Shown one piece after another: positions 51,083 to 59,452 of a stretch of DNA of 64,000 nt (position 1 is its first letter; each line of letters begins with the position of its first letter). The DNA lies in the NCBI RefSeq assembly GCF_002005565.1, contig NZ_BDJC01000027.1:1-64000 (forward strand), in the 5' to 3' direction. A model generated the notes under the pieces. The model saw only the letters and a program-made list of their open reading frames with translations, searched no databases and was not told where the DNA came from. This stretch comes from Streptomyces sp. JHA26. Its GTDB lineage: Bacteria > Actinomycetota > Actinomycetes > Streptomycetales > Streptomycetaceae. The translations under genes were made by a program, and so were the position numbers.

Positions 51083-51928
51083 TTACTTCGCGGCGCCGAG
51101 CTCGATCGGCACGCCGACGAGGGAGCCGTACTCGGTCCAGGAGCCGTCGTAGTTCTTGACGTTCTCCACGCCCAGCAGCTCGTGCAGCACGAACCAGGTC
51201 AGGGCCGAGCGCTCACCGATGCGGCAGTAGGCGATGGTGTCCTTCGCCAGGTCGACCTGCTCGGCCTCGTAGAGCGCCTTCAGCTCCTCGTCCGACTTGA
51301 AGGTGCCGTCGTCGTTGGCGTTCTTCGACCACGGGATGTTGCGGGCGGACGGGACGTGACCCGGACGCTGCGACTGCTCCTGCGGGAGGTGGGCCGGGGC
51401 GAGCAGCTTGCCGGAGAACTCGTCGGGCGAGCGGACGTCGACCAGGTTCTGCGCGCCGATCGCCTTGACGACGTCGTCGCGGAAGGCGCGGATCGAGGTG
51501 TCCTGCGGCTTGGCCTTGTAGTCGGTCGCCGGGCGCTCGGGCACGTCGGTGCCGTCGACCAGCTCGCGGGCGTCCAGCTCCCACTTCTTGCGGCCGCCGT
51601 CGAGGAGCTTGACGTTCTCGTGGCCGTACAGCTTGAAGTACCAGTAGGCGTAGGACGCGAACCAGTTGTTGTTGCCGCCGTAGAGGACCACGGTGTGGTC
51701 GTTGGCGATGCCCTTCTTCGACAGGAGCTTCTCGAAGCCCTCCTGGTCGACGAAGTCACGACGGACGGGGTCCTGGAGGTCCTGCGTCCAGTCGATCCGG
51801 ATCGCGTTCTTGATGTGGTTCTTGTCGTACGCGGACGTGTCCTCGTCCACCTCGACGATCGCGATGGTCGGGTCGTCCAGGTGGTCCTGCAGCCAGTCGG
51901 CGTCGACCAGGACGTCGCTGCGGCTCAT
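51083..51928 (-). CDS. cysA: Thiosulfate sulfurtransferase (rhodanese), CysA/SseA type
   Basis: The 281-residue protein has two rhodanese domains. The N-terminal domain is inactive (VVLYGGNNNWFASYAYWYFKLYG in place of the Cys loop), and the C-terminal domain has the active Cys235 in AYCRIGERSALTWFVL. QEQSQRPGHVPSARNIPW is typical of the actinobacterial type. It transfers sulfane sulfur from thiosulfate to cyanide or thiols. The start is the ATG at 51928, with AGGAG upstream. A cysteine-containing leader peptide precedes it (52056-52136), so expression probably responds to cysteine supply. Confidence 0.92.
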   Translation of the reverse strand: MSRSDVLVDADWLQDHLDDPTIAIVEVDEDTSAYDKNHIKNAIRIDWTQDLQDPVRRDFVDQEGFEKLLSKKGIANDHTVVLYGGNNNWFASYAYWYFKLYGHENVKLLDGGRKKWELDARELVDGTDVPERPATDYKAKPQDTSIRAFRDDVVKAIGAQNLVDVRSPDEFSGKLLAPAHLPQEQSQRPGHVPSARNIPWSKNANDDGTFKSDEELKALYEAEQVDLAKDTIAYCRIGERSALTWFVLHELLGVENVKNYDGSWTEYGSLVGVPIELGAAK

Positions 51929-52032
51929 GCTTTCTCCTCCGGGGCAGTTGCGGCGGGGCGTGCGGGTGAGAGGGGGTGCGCGCTCATGCCGGAGCGGCGC
52001 GCGGGTGCCCCGAACGGGGCGGTGAGGGGAAC

Positions 52033-52054
52033 CGGACGGCGGCGTCGCCGTCCG
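52033..52054 (-). promoter_or_regulatory. Attenuator-like hairpin after the leader peptide
   Basis: A perfect 9-bp stem (52033-52041 with 52046-52054) and 4-base loop begins one base after the leader peptide stop codon when read on the minus strand. No T-tract follows, so it is more likely a Rho-type or ribosome-position-dependent element than a simple terminator. Confidence 0.6.
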
Positions 52055-52055
52055 T

Positions 52056-52136
52056 TCAGAAGGTGCGACAGAGCATGGCGGCAACGCGGCACAGGTCCAC
52101 TGCCCGCCGCTTCGTGAGATCCGCCTGTCGCTTCAT
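52056..52136 (-). CDS. 26-residue cysteine-containing leader peptide upstream of cysA
   Basis: The minus strand encodes MKRQADLTKRRAVDLCRVAA, then MLCRTF and a stop (26 residues, two Cys). NCBI annotates peptides of this kind as 'putative leader peptide' ahead of sulfur-assimilation genes in actinobacteria. It ends 128 bases before the cysA start and is directly followed by a hairpin. Ribosome stalling at the Cys codons (UGC/UGU) during cysteine shortage would alter the fold. The basic N-terminal half and MLCRTF ending look typical. Confidence 0.8.
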   Translation of the reverse strand: MKRQADLTKRRAVDLCRVAAMLCRTF

Positions 52137-52402
52137 GGGCTCGATCGTAGGGACGGATGCCGGGCCGTGTCACCGGCGTGTCGCATGATGAGACGGGATC
52201 GTCCGGTATCTGGGATTCGCGAGCCGCCCCGGGCGCCGCCGAGCGGTCCGCGGTCCGTCGCGAGGGTCCTCGCATCTGTGGTGCGGACGTCGGCGTCTCG
52301 CCTGTCGGACGCCGACGCGTCGGGCGGGCGTCGGGCGGGCGGCCCGCGGACGCCCTCGGCTCCCGGGCACCGTCCCTCGGCTCCCGGGCACCGCCCGTCG
52401 TC

Positions 52403-53140
52403 CTACCCGGCCAGCCTGACGCCCGAACCCTTCACCGTGATCTCGACGCCGTTCTCCGCCGCCTCGACCTTGTCCAGCTCGATCCCGCCCGGCAGCTCGT
52501 CGATGGTCTGCTGGAAGTCGGTGATGGCCCGGATCCGGGACTCGGCGAACTGCTTGCCGCCCACCGTCGGCAGGCCGTCCGCGACCACCTCGACGTTGTT
52601 GTCCTTGACCTTCACCGAGCTGAGGACGTCGACCGGCTCGGGCAGTTCGGTGCCCAGGACCGTGGCCCGGAGCGACACCTTGATCTTGCCGTTGCCGCCG
52701 TCGGAGAGGCCGACGACCCTGGCGGTGATGCCGGGCCCGACCTCCGTGGGCTCGGGCTTGGCGGCCTTCAGCAGCTCGTCGTAGGAGATCGTCGCGGTGC
52801 CGGTGGCCGTGGCCGCCGTGGCGGAGCCGAAGTCGCTGGAGAACTCGACGCCCTTCATGTCGGCCCGGAGGTCGTCGATGCGGATCTTCCTGTTGCCGTC
52901 GCCGGTGGTCGCCTCGTAGTCGTCGATGCCGACCTCGACGTCGTCCAGCGTGCCGCCGAGGACCTGCGTGAGGAAGGGGAAGCCCTTGATGGACACGTCC
53001 GGCGTCGAGGCGAGGTTCTCGGTGCTGCGCAGCTTGTCCGCCGCCTCGCCCTCGGCGAAGTTGACCGCGAGCCGGTCCGCGATCACGAAGAGTCCGCCCA
53101 GGATCACGACGACGATCAACAATATTCGCAGTGCGCGCAT
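52403..53140 (-). CDS. LmeA-like DUF2993 phospholipid-binding protein
   Basis: The 245-residue protein starts at the ATG at 53140 with a signal anchor (MRALRILLIVVVILGGLFVIADRLAV). The DUF2993 domain follows: AADKLRSTENLASTPDVSIKGFPFLTQVLGGTLDDVEVGIDDY, then the long beta-rich barrel to GVEITVKGSGVRLAG. Family member LmeA of mycobacteria is a periplasmic lipid-binding protein needed for lipomannan elongation; Streptomyces lacks full lipomannan, so the ligand is probably another envelope lipid. Confidence 0.88.
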   Translation of the reverse strand: MRALRILLIVVVILGGLFVIADRLAVNFAEGEAADKLRSTENLASTPDVSIKGFPFLTQVLGGTLDDVEVGIDDYEATTGDGNRKIRIDDLRADMKGVEFSSDFGSATAATATGTATISYDELLKAAKPEPTEVGPGITARVVGLSDGGNGKIKVSLRATVLGTELPEPVDVLSSVKVKDNNVEVVADGLPTVGGKQFAESRIRAITDFQQTIDELPGGIELDKVEAAENGVEITVKGSGVRLAG

Positions 53141-53287
53141 GCGAGTGCTTCCCCACCGGTAGGCGTCAACGACAGCGGTCCCCCGACGACCGTCGGCCGT
53201 CCAGCGCGAGCGTAACGCGGTGGACGGCCGCAACCGGATTTTGTCGATCACCTGTGACAGGCGGGGCGTGTACGCCCCGGGGGACCC

Positions 53288-54568
53288 TCAGCCGAACACC
53301 CGCCCGAGCGCGTACACGGCCGGTGCCGAGGCCGCCAGCGGCAGCGCCACGCCGGCCGTGAAGTGCACGAACCGGGACGGGTAGTCGTAGGCCGCGACCC
53401 GGTGCCCGATCAGCGCGCACACCGCGGCGCCCGCGCCGATCAGCGCGCCCGGCGTGCCGATGCCCGTCATCGCGCCGACCGCGGTCCCGGTGCCCGCCGC
53501 CGCGAGCAGCGCGACGACCACCGAGGCGGGCGTCGGCATCGGCAGCGCGCGGGCCACGACGGCCACCGCCACGGCGACCGCGCCGACCGTCGCCGCGTCC
53601 GCGTCGGCCGCGAGGTACCCGCCCGCGACGACGGCCAGGGCCGCCGCGACGACGGTCGCCATCAGGCCGTACATCCGCTCGTCCGGGTCGGCGTGCGACC
53701 GCAGCTGCAGGACGAGGGAGAGCAGCACCCACACGCCGAGCGTGCCGAGGAGCGCCGCCGGGGAACGGTCCGACACCAGCATCGCCGCGTCCGCGGCCAG
53801 CGCGCCCGCGAAGCCCAGCGCGATGCCCTGCCGGGCGGGCCACATGCCGTTCAGCCGGAACCAGCCCGCCGCGGTGACGGCCTGGAGGACGACCAGCGGG
53901 ACGAGCAGCGCGTACGTGCCGACCTCGGCCGCGCCGGCCAGCAGCAGCCCGAGCAGCGCGGTGAGCGCGGCCGGCTGCATCCGGGGGTCGATGATCGGCG
54001 AACGGCCCTCGGCGCGGGCCCGCTGCGCGTCGGTGATCCGGGCGTTGCCCGCGAGGGTGGCCGGGCCGTACTCGGGGGCGTCGGCGGAGGCGGTGGCCGC
54101 CGGGGATGCCGACGGCGCCGGGGCGGCCGGGGCAGCCGCGGCCGGTGAGGGCTCGGGGGCGTAGGGCTGCGGTTGGGGCTGAGCCTGGGCCTGGGCCTGG
54201 GCCTGGGCCTGGGGGGCGTACGCCTGGGGTTGTGGCTGGTAGGGCTGCGCCTGCGGCTGGTACTGCGCCTGATGCTGCTGGGGCTGCGGCTGGTACGGCT
54301 GCGATCCGTACGTCTGCTCCCCGTACCCACCGCCGTACGCGCCGTCCCCCTGCGGGGGCAGGTACGCCGTCTCCTCCGCCGGGACGGGCGGCTGCAGCTG
54401 CGTCTCCCAGGTCTGGCCCTGCCACTGCTGCGTGTGCGGGCCGGTGTCCGGGTCGTCGTACCCCCGGTGGCCCTGCTGGTGCTGTCCGGACCACACCTGG
54501 GCGTCGTACCCCTCGTGTCCCTCGTACGGCTGGTGCGGCTGGTGTCGCTGATACGGCTGGTCGGTCAT
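53288..54568 (-). CDS. Q/P-rich membrane protein with eight or so hydrophobic segments
   Basis: The 426-residue protein starts at the ATG at 54568, two bases after the MoaD-like stop. Residues 1-190 are disordered and extremely rich in Gln, Pro, Tyr and His, including a (QA)n run encoded by a CCTGGG-type hexanucleotide repeat at 54183-54212. Residues 215-426 carry about eight membrane helices (ALTALLGLLLAGAAEVGTYALLVPLVVLQAV, LLGTLGVWVLLSLVLQL, GLMATVVAAALAVVAGGYL and others). No transporter or enzyme motif is visible. It may be coupled to the MoaD-like gene. Confidence 0.75.
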   Translation of the reverse strand: MTDQPYQRHQPHQPYEGHEGYDAQVWSGQHQQGHRGYDDPDTGPHTQQWQGQTWETQLQPPVPAEETAYLPPQGDGAYGGGYGEQTYGSQPYQPQPQQHQAQYQPQAQPYQPQPQAYAPQAQAQAQAQAQPQPQPYAPEPSPAAAAPAAPAPSASPAATASADAPEYGPATLAGNARITDAQRARAEGRSPIIDPRMQPAALTALLGLLLAGAAEVGTYALLVPLVVLQAVTAAGWFRLNGMWPARQGIALGFAGALAADAAMLVSDRSPAALLGTLGVWVLLSLVLQLRSHADPDERMYGLMATVVAAALAVVAGGYLAADADAATVGAVAVAVAVVARALPMPTPASVVVALLAAAGTGTAVGAMTGIGTPGALIGAGAAVCALIGHRVAAYDYPSRFVHFTAGVALPLAASAPAVYALGRVFG

Positions 54569-54570
54569 CG

Positions 54571-54825
54571 TCACCCTCCCGCGAACGGCGGGAGCACCTC
54601 GACCGTGCCGCCGTCGGCCAGCCGTACCGTCTCGTGCGCGCGCGTGCCCACGGGTTCGCCGTCGACGAGGAACGAGCAGCGCAGCAGCACGCGCGTGAGT
54701 TCGCCGGGGTGGCTCTCGCGCACCGCGTCGAGCGCGTCGGCGAGCGTGGCCGCCTCGTGCGGCTCCTCGGCCACTCCCGCCGCGGCCTTCGCGGCGGCCC
54801 AGTAGCGCACCGTGACCTTTGCCAT
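54571..54825 (-). CDS. MoaD/ThiS-family ubiquitin-like sulfur carrier
   Basis: The 84-residue protein has the beta-grasp pattern VTVRYWAAAKAAAGVAEEPHEAATLADALDAV, then CSFLVDGEPVGTRAHETVRLADGGTVEVLPPFAGG. The essential C-terminal Gly-Gly is present, so it can be adenylated and thiocarboxylated. Candidate pathways are molybdopterin or another sulfur transfer; no MoaE, MoeB or ThiG lies nearby, so the partner is unknown. Confidence 0.88.
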   Translation of the reverse strand: MAKVTVRYWAAAKAAAGVAEEPHEAATLADALDAVRESHPGELTRVLLRCSFLVDGEPVGTRAHETVRLADGGTVEVLPPFAGG

Positions 54826-54843
54826 CTGGATCCTTCGTCGCCG

Positions 54844-54872
54844 GTGCCGATCGGCGTCCGTGCCGATCGGCG
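54844..54872. repeat. Two copies of a GCCGATCGGC palindrome
   Basis: GTGCCGATCGGCG occurs at 54844-54856 and again at 54860-54872, each containing the 10-bp palindrome GCCGATCGGC, just upstream of the MoaD-like gene. It is either a short duplication or a paired operator. Confidence 0.5.
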
Positions 54873-54887
54873 GTGAACACCGTCAGG

Positions 54888-55766
54888 CTAGCCCGCCCGC
54901 GCCACGGCCCAGTCGCCGATCCTGCACAGCAGCTCCTCGCCGGACGCGTGCTCGGCGTGGCCCATGCCGGGCTCCACCCAGAGTTCGCCGTGGTCACCGG
55001 CCGCCTCGGCCAGCATCCGGGGGTGGTCGAGGGGGAAGTAGCCGTCCCGGTCGCCGTGCACGACGAGCAGCGGCGTCGGCGCGATCCGCCCCGCCGCCTC
55101 CACCGGCGACAGCGGCACCGGGTCCCAGTCCCGGTGGTGGATGCGGGTGCGCAGGCCGTAGCGGCCCACCAGGCGCCCGGCGGGGTGCATCACCAGCCAG
55201 TGCAGCCGGCGCATGGGGGCCGTGCCCCGGTAGTACCAGCGGGCGGGGGCGCTCACCGACACGACGGCGTCCGTGCGGGCGGCGCCGTCGTCGCCGTCGT
55301 CGCCGTCGCGGCCGTACAGCGCGGCGTGCCGCAGCACCACCGAGCCGCCCATGGAGAAGCCGACGGTCACCACGCGCGCGTGCCCGAAGCCGCGCGCCCA
55401 GGCCACCACCGCCGCCAGGTCGAGCACCTCGCGGTCACCGACGGTCGAGCGCCCGCCGGAGGCACCGTGCCCCCGGAAGGAGAACGTGACGACGGCCCCG
55501 CGGCGCGCGAACGCCTCCGCGATCCGGCGCACGTGCGGGCGGTCGGCGTCCCCGGTGAACCCGTGCGCCACGACGAACACCAGGTCGGCGGCGTCCCCGC
55601 GGTCCGGGCCGGGCTCGTACACGGCGTCGATGCGCACCCCGTCGGACGTGCGCAGGAACGTCCGCGCGGGCGTTCGGCGAGGTGCCCGCCCCGCCGTCCC
55701 CCGGGGCGTCCCAGAATGCGGACGAATGGTGGAACGCGCCACATGAACTGCCGGACCGTCGCTCAT
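54888..55766 (-). CDS. Alpha/beta-hydrolase
   Basis: The 292-residue protein starts at the ATG at 55766. It has the oxyanion region VVAHGFTGDADRPH, the nucleophile elbow GFSMGGSVVLRHAALYG (Ser in GxSxG), and late acidic/histidine parts LLVVHGDRDGYFPLDHPRML and GMGHAEHASGE. The fold is the esterase/lipase type with a Met-Gly-Gly elbow. The substrate is unknown. It is divergent from glnR (267 bases apart). Confidence 0.85.
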   Translation of the reverse strand: MSDGPAVHVARSTIRPHSGTPRGTAGRAPRRTPARTFLRTSDGVRIDAVYEPGPDRGDAADLVFVVAHGFTGDADRPHVRRIAEAFARRGAVVTFSFRGHGASGGRSTVGDREVLDLAAVVAWARGFGHARVVTVGFSMGGSVVLRHAALYGRDGDDGDDGAARTDAVVSVSAPARWYYRGTAPMRRLHWLVMHPAGRLVGRYGLRTRIHHRDWDPVPLSPVEAAGRIAPTPLLVVHGDRDGYFPLDHPRMLAEAAGDHGELWVEPGMGHAEHASGEELLCRIGDWAVARAG

Positions 55767-56033
55767 GTCGGCTATTCTGCTGGGCAGAGGACTCGGGCGA
55801 CGCAGCCCCCGGGTCCTTTTGTGCTTTCGGGAGCGTTCGCCGGCGTTCATCTCCCGGACTCGCAGCGGAGCCCGCGGGCGAGGGGCCCGCACCGTACGAA
55901 GCAGTGCCGCAGACTCCCCCGCTGCCTCCACGGGCGCGGGAGGTGCCCCCATCGCAGGGACCGAGGAGGAACCAGACGTTATGGGCGAGCGAACCGTGCA
56001 CGACCGCAGGACGACCCGGGCAGGTGGGGCGCG

Positions 56034-56807
56034 ATGAGTTCTCTCCTGCTCCTGACCAATGCCCTCCAGCCGTCGACGGAGGTGCTCCCCGCCCTCGGCC
56101 TGTTGCTGCACAACGTCCGCGTGGCCCCGGCGGAGGGGCCCGCGCTCGTCGACACCCCCGGCGCCGACGTGATCCTCGTCGACGGGCGCCGCGACCTCCC
56201 CCAGGTCCGCAGCCTGTGCCAGCTGCTGCGCTCCACGGGCCTCGGCTGCCCGCTGGTCCTCGTCGTCACCGAGGGCGGCCTCGCCGCCGTTACCGCCGAC
56301 TGGGGCATCGACGACGTGCTGCTGGACACCGCCGGTCCGGCGGAGGTCGAGGCCCGGCTGCGGCTGGCCATGGGCCGGCAGCAGATCGCCGGCGACGACT
56401 CCCCCATGGAGATCCGCAACGGCGACCTGTCGGTCGACGAGGCGACGTACTCCGCCAAGCTCAAGGGCCGGGTCCTGGACCTGACCTTCAAGGAGTTCGA
56501 GCTGCTGAAGTACCTCGCCCAGCACCCGGGCCGGGTCTTCACCCGCGCCCAGCTGCTCCAGGAGGTGTGGGGCTACGACTACTTCGGCGGCACCCGCACC
56601 GTCGACGTGCACGTACGGCGGCTGCGCGCCAAGCTCGGCCCCGAGCACGAGTCGCTGATCGGCACCGTCCGCAACGTCGGCTACCGCTTCGTCACGCCCG
56701 AGAAACCGGAGAAGAAGGAGCGGGCCGCGGAGGAGACCGGGGCGAAGAGGGGGTCCGCGGCGAAGGCGGACGCCGCGGAGACGACGCCCGCCGCAGCCGA
56801 GGCCTGA
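56034..56807 (+). CDS. glnR: GlnR, global nitrogen regulator (atypical OmpR-type)
   Basis: The 257-residue protein begins MSSLLLLTNALQPSTEVLPA and has the orphan receiver with Asp50 (ADVILVDGRRDLPQ), lacking the usual acidic pair and the conserved Lys (here no phosphotransfer pocket is evident). The DNA-binding domain is LDLTFKEFELLKYLAQHPGRVFTRAQLLQEVWGYDYFGGTRTVDVHVRRLRAKLGPEHESLIGTVRNVGYRF. It closely resembles S. coelicolor GlnR as I recall it, differing at the variable charged tail. It controls glnA, amtB and others in response to nitrogen without a kinase. Confidence 0.95.
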   Translation: MSSLLLLTNALQPSTEVLPALGLLLHNVRVAPAEGPALVDTPGADVILVDGRRDLPQVRSLCQLLRSTGLGCPLVLVVTEGGLAAVTADWGIDDVLLDTAGPAEVEARLRLAMGRQQIAGDDSPMEIRNGDLSVDEATYSAKLKGRVLDLTFKEFELLKYLAQHPGRVFTRAQLLQEVWGYDYFGGTRTVDVHVRRLRAKLGPEHESLIGTVRNVGYRFVTPEKPEKKERAAEETGAKRGSAAKADAAETTPAAAEA

Positions 56808-56875
56808 ACGTCACCGGGCCGACCGAGGGCTGATACGCCCTGCCCGGAGCGGGTCCATCCGCGTAGACTCCGCGC

Positions 56876-57898
56876 GTGGCCAAGGTGACTCGGGATGATG
56901 TGGCGCGACTGGCGGGGACTTCGACCGCCGTCGTCAGCTACGTCATCAACAACGGACCCCGGCCGGTCGCCCCGGCCACGCGCGAGCGTGTCCTCGCCGC
57001 GATCAAGGAGCTGGGGTACCGGCCCGACCGGGTCGCCCAGGCCATGGCGTCGCGGCGCACGGACCTCATAGGCCTGATCATCCCGGACGCCCGCCAGCCC
57101 TTCTTCGGGGAGATGGCCCACGCCGTCGAACAGGCCGCGTCCGAGCGCGGGAAGATGGTCCTCGTCGGCAACACCGACTACGTCGCCGAGCGCGAGGTCC
57201 ACTACCTGCGCGCCTTCCTCGGCATGCGGGTCTCCGGCCTGATCCTGGTCAGCCACGCCCTGAACGACCTGGCCGCCGCCGAGATCGACGCCTGGGACGC
57301 CCGGGTCGTCCTGCTGCACGAGCGCCCCGAGGCCATCGACGACGTCGCCGTCGTCACCGACGACCTGGGCGGCGCCCAGCTCGCCGTGCGCCACCTGCTG
57401 GAGCACGGGTACGAGTACGTCGCCTGCATGGGCGGCACCGCCGAGACCCCGTCCGTCGGCGACCCGGTCTCCGACCACGTCGAGGGCTGGAGGCGGGCGA
57501 TGCAGGAGGCCGGGCTCTCCACCGAGGGCCGGCTCTTCGAGGCGCCCTACAACCGCTACGACGCGTACCGGGTGGCCCTGGAGGTCCTCGCCGGTCCGCG
57601 CCGCCCGCCCGCGGTCTTCTGCTCCACCGACGACCAGGCGATCGGCCTGCTGCGCGCGGCGCGCGAACTGCGCATCGACGTCCCCGGCGAGCTGGCGGTG
57701 GCCGGCTTCGACGACATCAAGGAGGCCGGCCTGGCCGACCCGCCGCTGACGACGGTCGCCTCCGACCGGTCGGCGATGGCGCGGTCCGCCGTGGACCTGG
57801 TCCTGGACGACGGGCTGCGGATCGCGGGCTCGCGGCGCGAGCGGCTGAAGGTGTTCCCGTCGCGGCTGGTGGTACGGCAGTCCTGCGGCTGCGGGTAG
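56876..57898 (+). CDS. LacI-family transcriptional regulator
   Basis: The 340-residue regulator begins with the HTH AKVTRDDVARLAGTSTAVVSYVINNGPRPVAPATRERVLAAIKELGYRPDRVAQAMASRRTDLIGLIIPD. The sugar-binding domain follows (residues about 60-335), with the family end FDDIKEAGLADPPLTTVASDRSAMARSAVDLVLDDG. Starting GTG with TAGACT six bases upstream: leaderless. No sugar transporter lies next to it, so its ligand and targets are unknown. Confidence 0.93.
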   Translation: MAKVTRDDVARLAGTSTAVVSYVINNGPRPVAPATRERVLAAIKELGYRPDRVAQAMASRRTDLIGLIIPDARQPFFGEMAHAVEQAASERGKMVLVGNTDYVAEREVHYLRAFLGMRVSGLILVSHALNDLAAAEIDAWDARVVLLHERPEAIDDVAVVTDDLGGAQLAVRHLLEHGYEYVACMGGTAETPSVGDPVSDHVEGWRRAMQEAGLSTEGRLFEAPYNRYDAYRVALEVLAGPRRPPAVFCSTDDQAIGLLRAARELRIDVPGELAVAGFDDIKEAGLADPPLTTVASDRSAMARSAVDLVLDDGLRIAGSRRERLKVFPSRLVVRQSCGCG

Positions 57899-57915
57899 CC
57901 CCGGCGGCCGCCGGA

Positions 57916-57979
57916 GCCGGACTTCCTGATGTGGAGCCGGGCTTCTTTATATCGGGCATACGAGGTTCTGCCGGGCTTC
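57916..57979 (+). repeat. Three copies of GCCGGRCTTC in the HtrA promoter region
   Basis: GCCGGACTTC at 57916, GCCGGGCTTC at 57936 and again at 57970 lie upstream of the protease gene, spaced 20 and 34 bases. The last copy overlaps the first CTCAG repeat. Confidence 0.6.
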
Positions 57980-58011
57980 TCAGGCGGGACTCAGAAAGCT
58001 CTCATCCGCGG
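57979..58011 (+). promoter_or_regulatory. Three 11-bp CTCA direct repeats upstream of the HtrA-like gene
   Basis: CTCAGGCGGGA (57979), CTCAGAAAGCT (57990) and CTCATCCGCGG (58001) follow each other with exactly 11-base spacing, ending 11 bases before the ATG. This phasing is typical of OmpR-family binding sites. The two-component pair encoded just downstream is the obvious candidate binder. Confidence 0.65.
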
Positions 58012-58022
58012 GCGGGAAGCTC

Positions 58023-59132
58023 ATGGACATGACCGAGAGCTTCCGCCGCAGCGGCGAGTACGAGAACGCGCATCCGTACGTGACCCCTCACGAGGGCGCC
58101 CCGCAGCACGCCTCCTCGCCCGGGAGCCCCGGGAGCCACGCGGGCCCGGTGGCCCCGGAGAGCCGCACGAGCCCGGTGAATCCGGAGTGGCCGCCCCCGC
58201 CCGCGCAGCCGCCCCACCCCCCGGTGGCCGCGGAGCCGGGTGAGCCCGTCCAGCCGCCCCGCAGGCGGGCCCGGCGCGGCCCGGTCGCCCTGCTCGCGGC
58301 CGTGGCGATCGTCGCGGCGGCCGTCGGGGGCGGCACCGCCTACGGCATCCAGGAGCTGACCGGCGGCGACACCGTCGCCTCCAGCTCCACCAGCACCACC
58401 GTGGTGCCCTCCAGCCAGAAGGGCACGGTCGCCGGCGTGGCCCGGGCGGTCAGCCCGAGCATCGTCGAGATCAACGCCACCTCGAACGCCGGTTCCTCCA
58501 CCGGCTCCGGCGTGATCATCACCGGTGACGGCGAGATCGTCACCAACAACCACGTCGTGTCCGGTGCCTCCTCGGTCGAGGTGACGACCAGCGACGGCAA
58601 GCGGTACGGCGCCGAGGTCGTCGGCACCGACAGCAAGAAGGACCTGGCGCTGATCAAGCTGGAGAACGCCTCCGGCCTGAAGACCGCCACCCTCGGCGAC
58701 TCCGACGGCGTCCAGGTCGGCGACCAGGTCGTGGCGATCGGCTCCCCCGAGGGCCTGACCGGCACCGTGACCAGCGGCATCGTCTCGGCCCTGGACCGCG
58801 ACGTGACCGTGTCGACGGACGAGGGCCGGCAGCAGCAGCGGCAGGGCGGCCAGTGGCCGTTCGAGTTCGGCGGCCGGGAGTTCAACGGCGACACCGGCTC
58901 GTCCACGACGACGTACAAGGCGATCCAGACGGACGCCTCCCTCAACCCGGGCAACTCCGGCGGCGCGCTGATCGACATGAACGGCAACATCGTCGGCATC
59001 AACTCCGCGATGTACTCGGCGGCCGGTTCGTCCTCGTCGGCGGACGCGGGCAGCGTCGGTCTCGGCTTCGCCATCCCGATCAACACCGTCAAGGCGGACC
59101 TGGCCGCGCTGCGGGCGGGCGCCCGGAACTGA
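58023..59132 (+). CDS. HtrA/PepD-like membrane-anchored serine protease
   Basis: The 369-residue protein has a disordered Pro/Ser-rich cytosolic N-terminus (about 85 residues), a membrane helix (VALLAAVAIVAAAVGGGTAYG), and a trypsin-like protease domain. The triad is His177 (TNNHVVSG), Asp207 (KKDLALIKL) and Ser312 (LNPGNSGGAL). It stops right after the protease domain (VGLGFAIPINTVKADLAAL): there is no PDZ domain, unlike DegP/PepD. It is followed by a two-component operon, so I infer envelope stress control. Confidence 0.9.
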   Translation: MDMTESFRRSGEYENAHPYVTPHEGAPQHASSPGSPGSHAGPVAPESRTSPVNPEWPPPPAQPPHPPVAAEPGEPVQPPRRRARRGPVALLAAVAIVAAAVGGGTAYGIQELTGGDTVASSSTSTTVVPSSQKGTVAGVARAVSPSIVEINATSNAGSSTGSGVIITGDGEIVTNNHVVSGASSVEVTTSDGKRYGAEVVGTDSKKDLALIKLENASGLKTATLGDSDGVQVGDQVVAIGSPEGLTGTVTSGIVSALDRDVTVSTDEGRQQQRQGGQWPFEFGGREFNGDTGSSTTTYKAIQTDASLNPGNSGGALIDMNGNIVGINSAMYSAAGSSSSADAGSVGLGFAIPINTVKADLAALRAGARN

Positions 59133-59452
59133 GCGGAGGGGGGCGGCACACCGTGCTCCGGCGGACCGCGCACGCCGCGACGCCCACCGTCGGCGGTCCG
59201 GCCGGACCCGTCCTCGGCCCGGAGGCCGCTTCCACGCCGCAGCCTCCGGTACCCCGGGCGCCGCGGGTGCCGGCCCGCGGCGCCGCCCGCACCCCCGTCC
59301 GCACCCACGGCACACCGCGCCCCGTCCGCCCCACGGCGCACCGCCCCGCCGCCCCGCACCCCGCCGTGGGACGCCGCACCGGGACCGGCCCCGGCGTGCG
59401 ACGCTGAAGGCGTTGGCAGCCCGTACCCATCGCACCCGAGGAACCCGAACCC
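59133..59452. other. Gap between the HtrA-like and response-regulator genes
   Basis: About 320 bases with strong G/C bias. A Pro/Arg/Thr-rich open frame runs through it on the plus strand but has no domain and no ribosome site; I regard it as non-coding. I saw no further CTCA repeats in front of the regulator gene. Confidence 0.4.

Noticed and set aside
59141..59407. Pro/Arg/Thr-rich open frame between the HtrA-like and regulator genes
   Set aside because: Low-complexity composition, no ribosome site and no domain; typical of open frames by chance in G/C-rich DNA.
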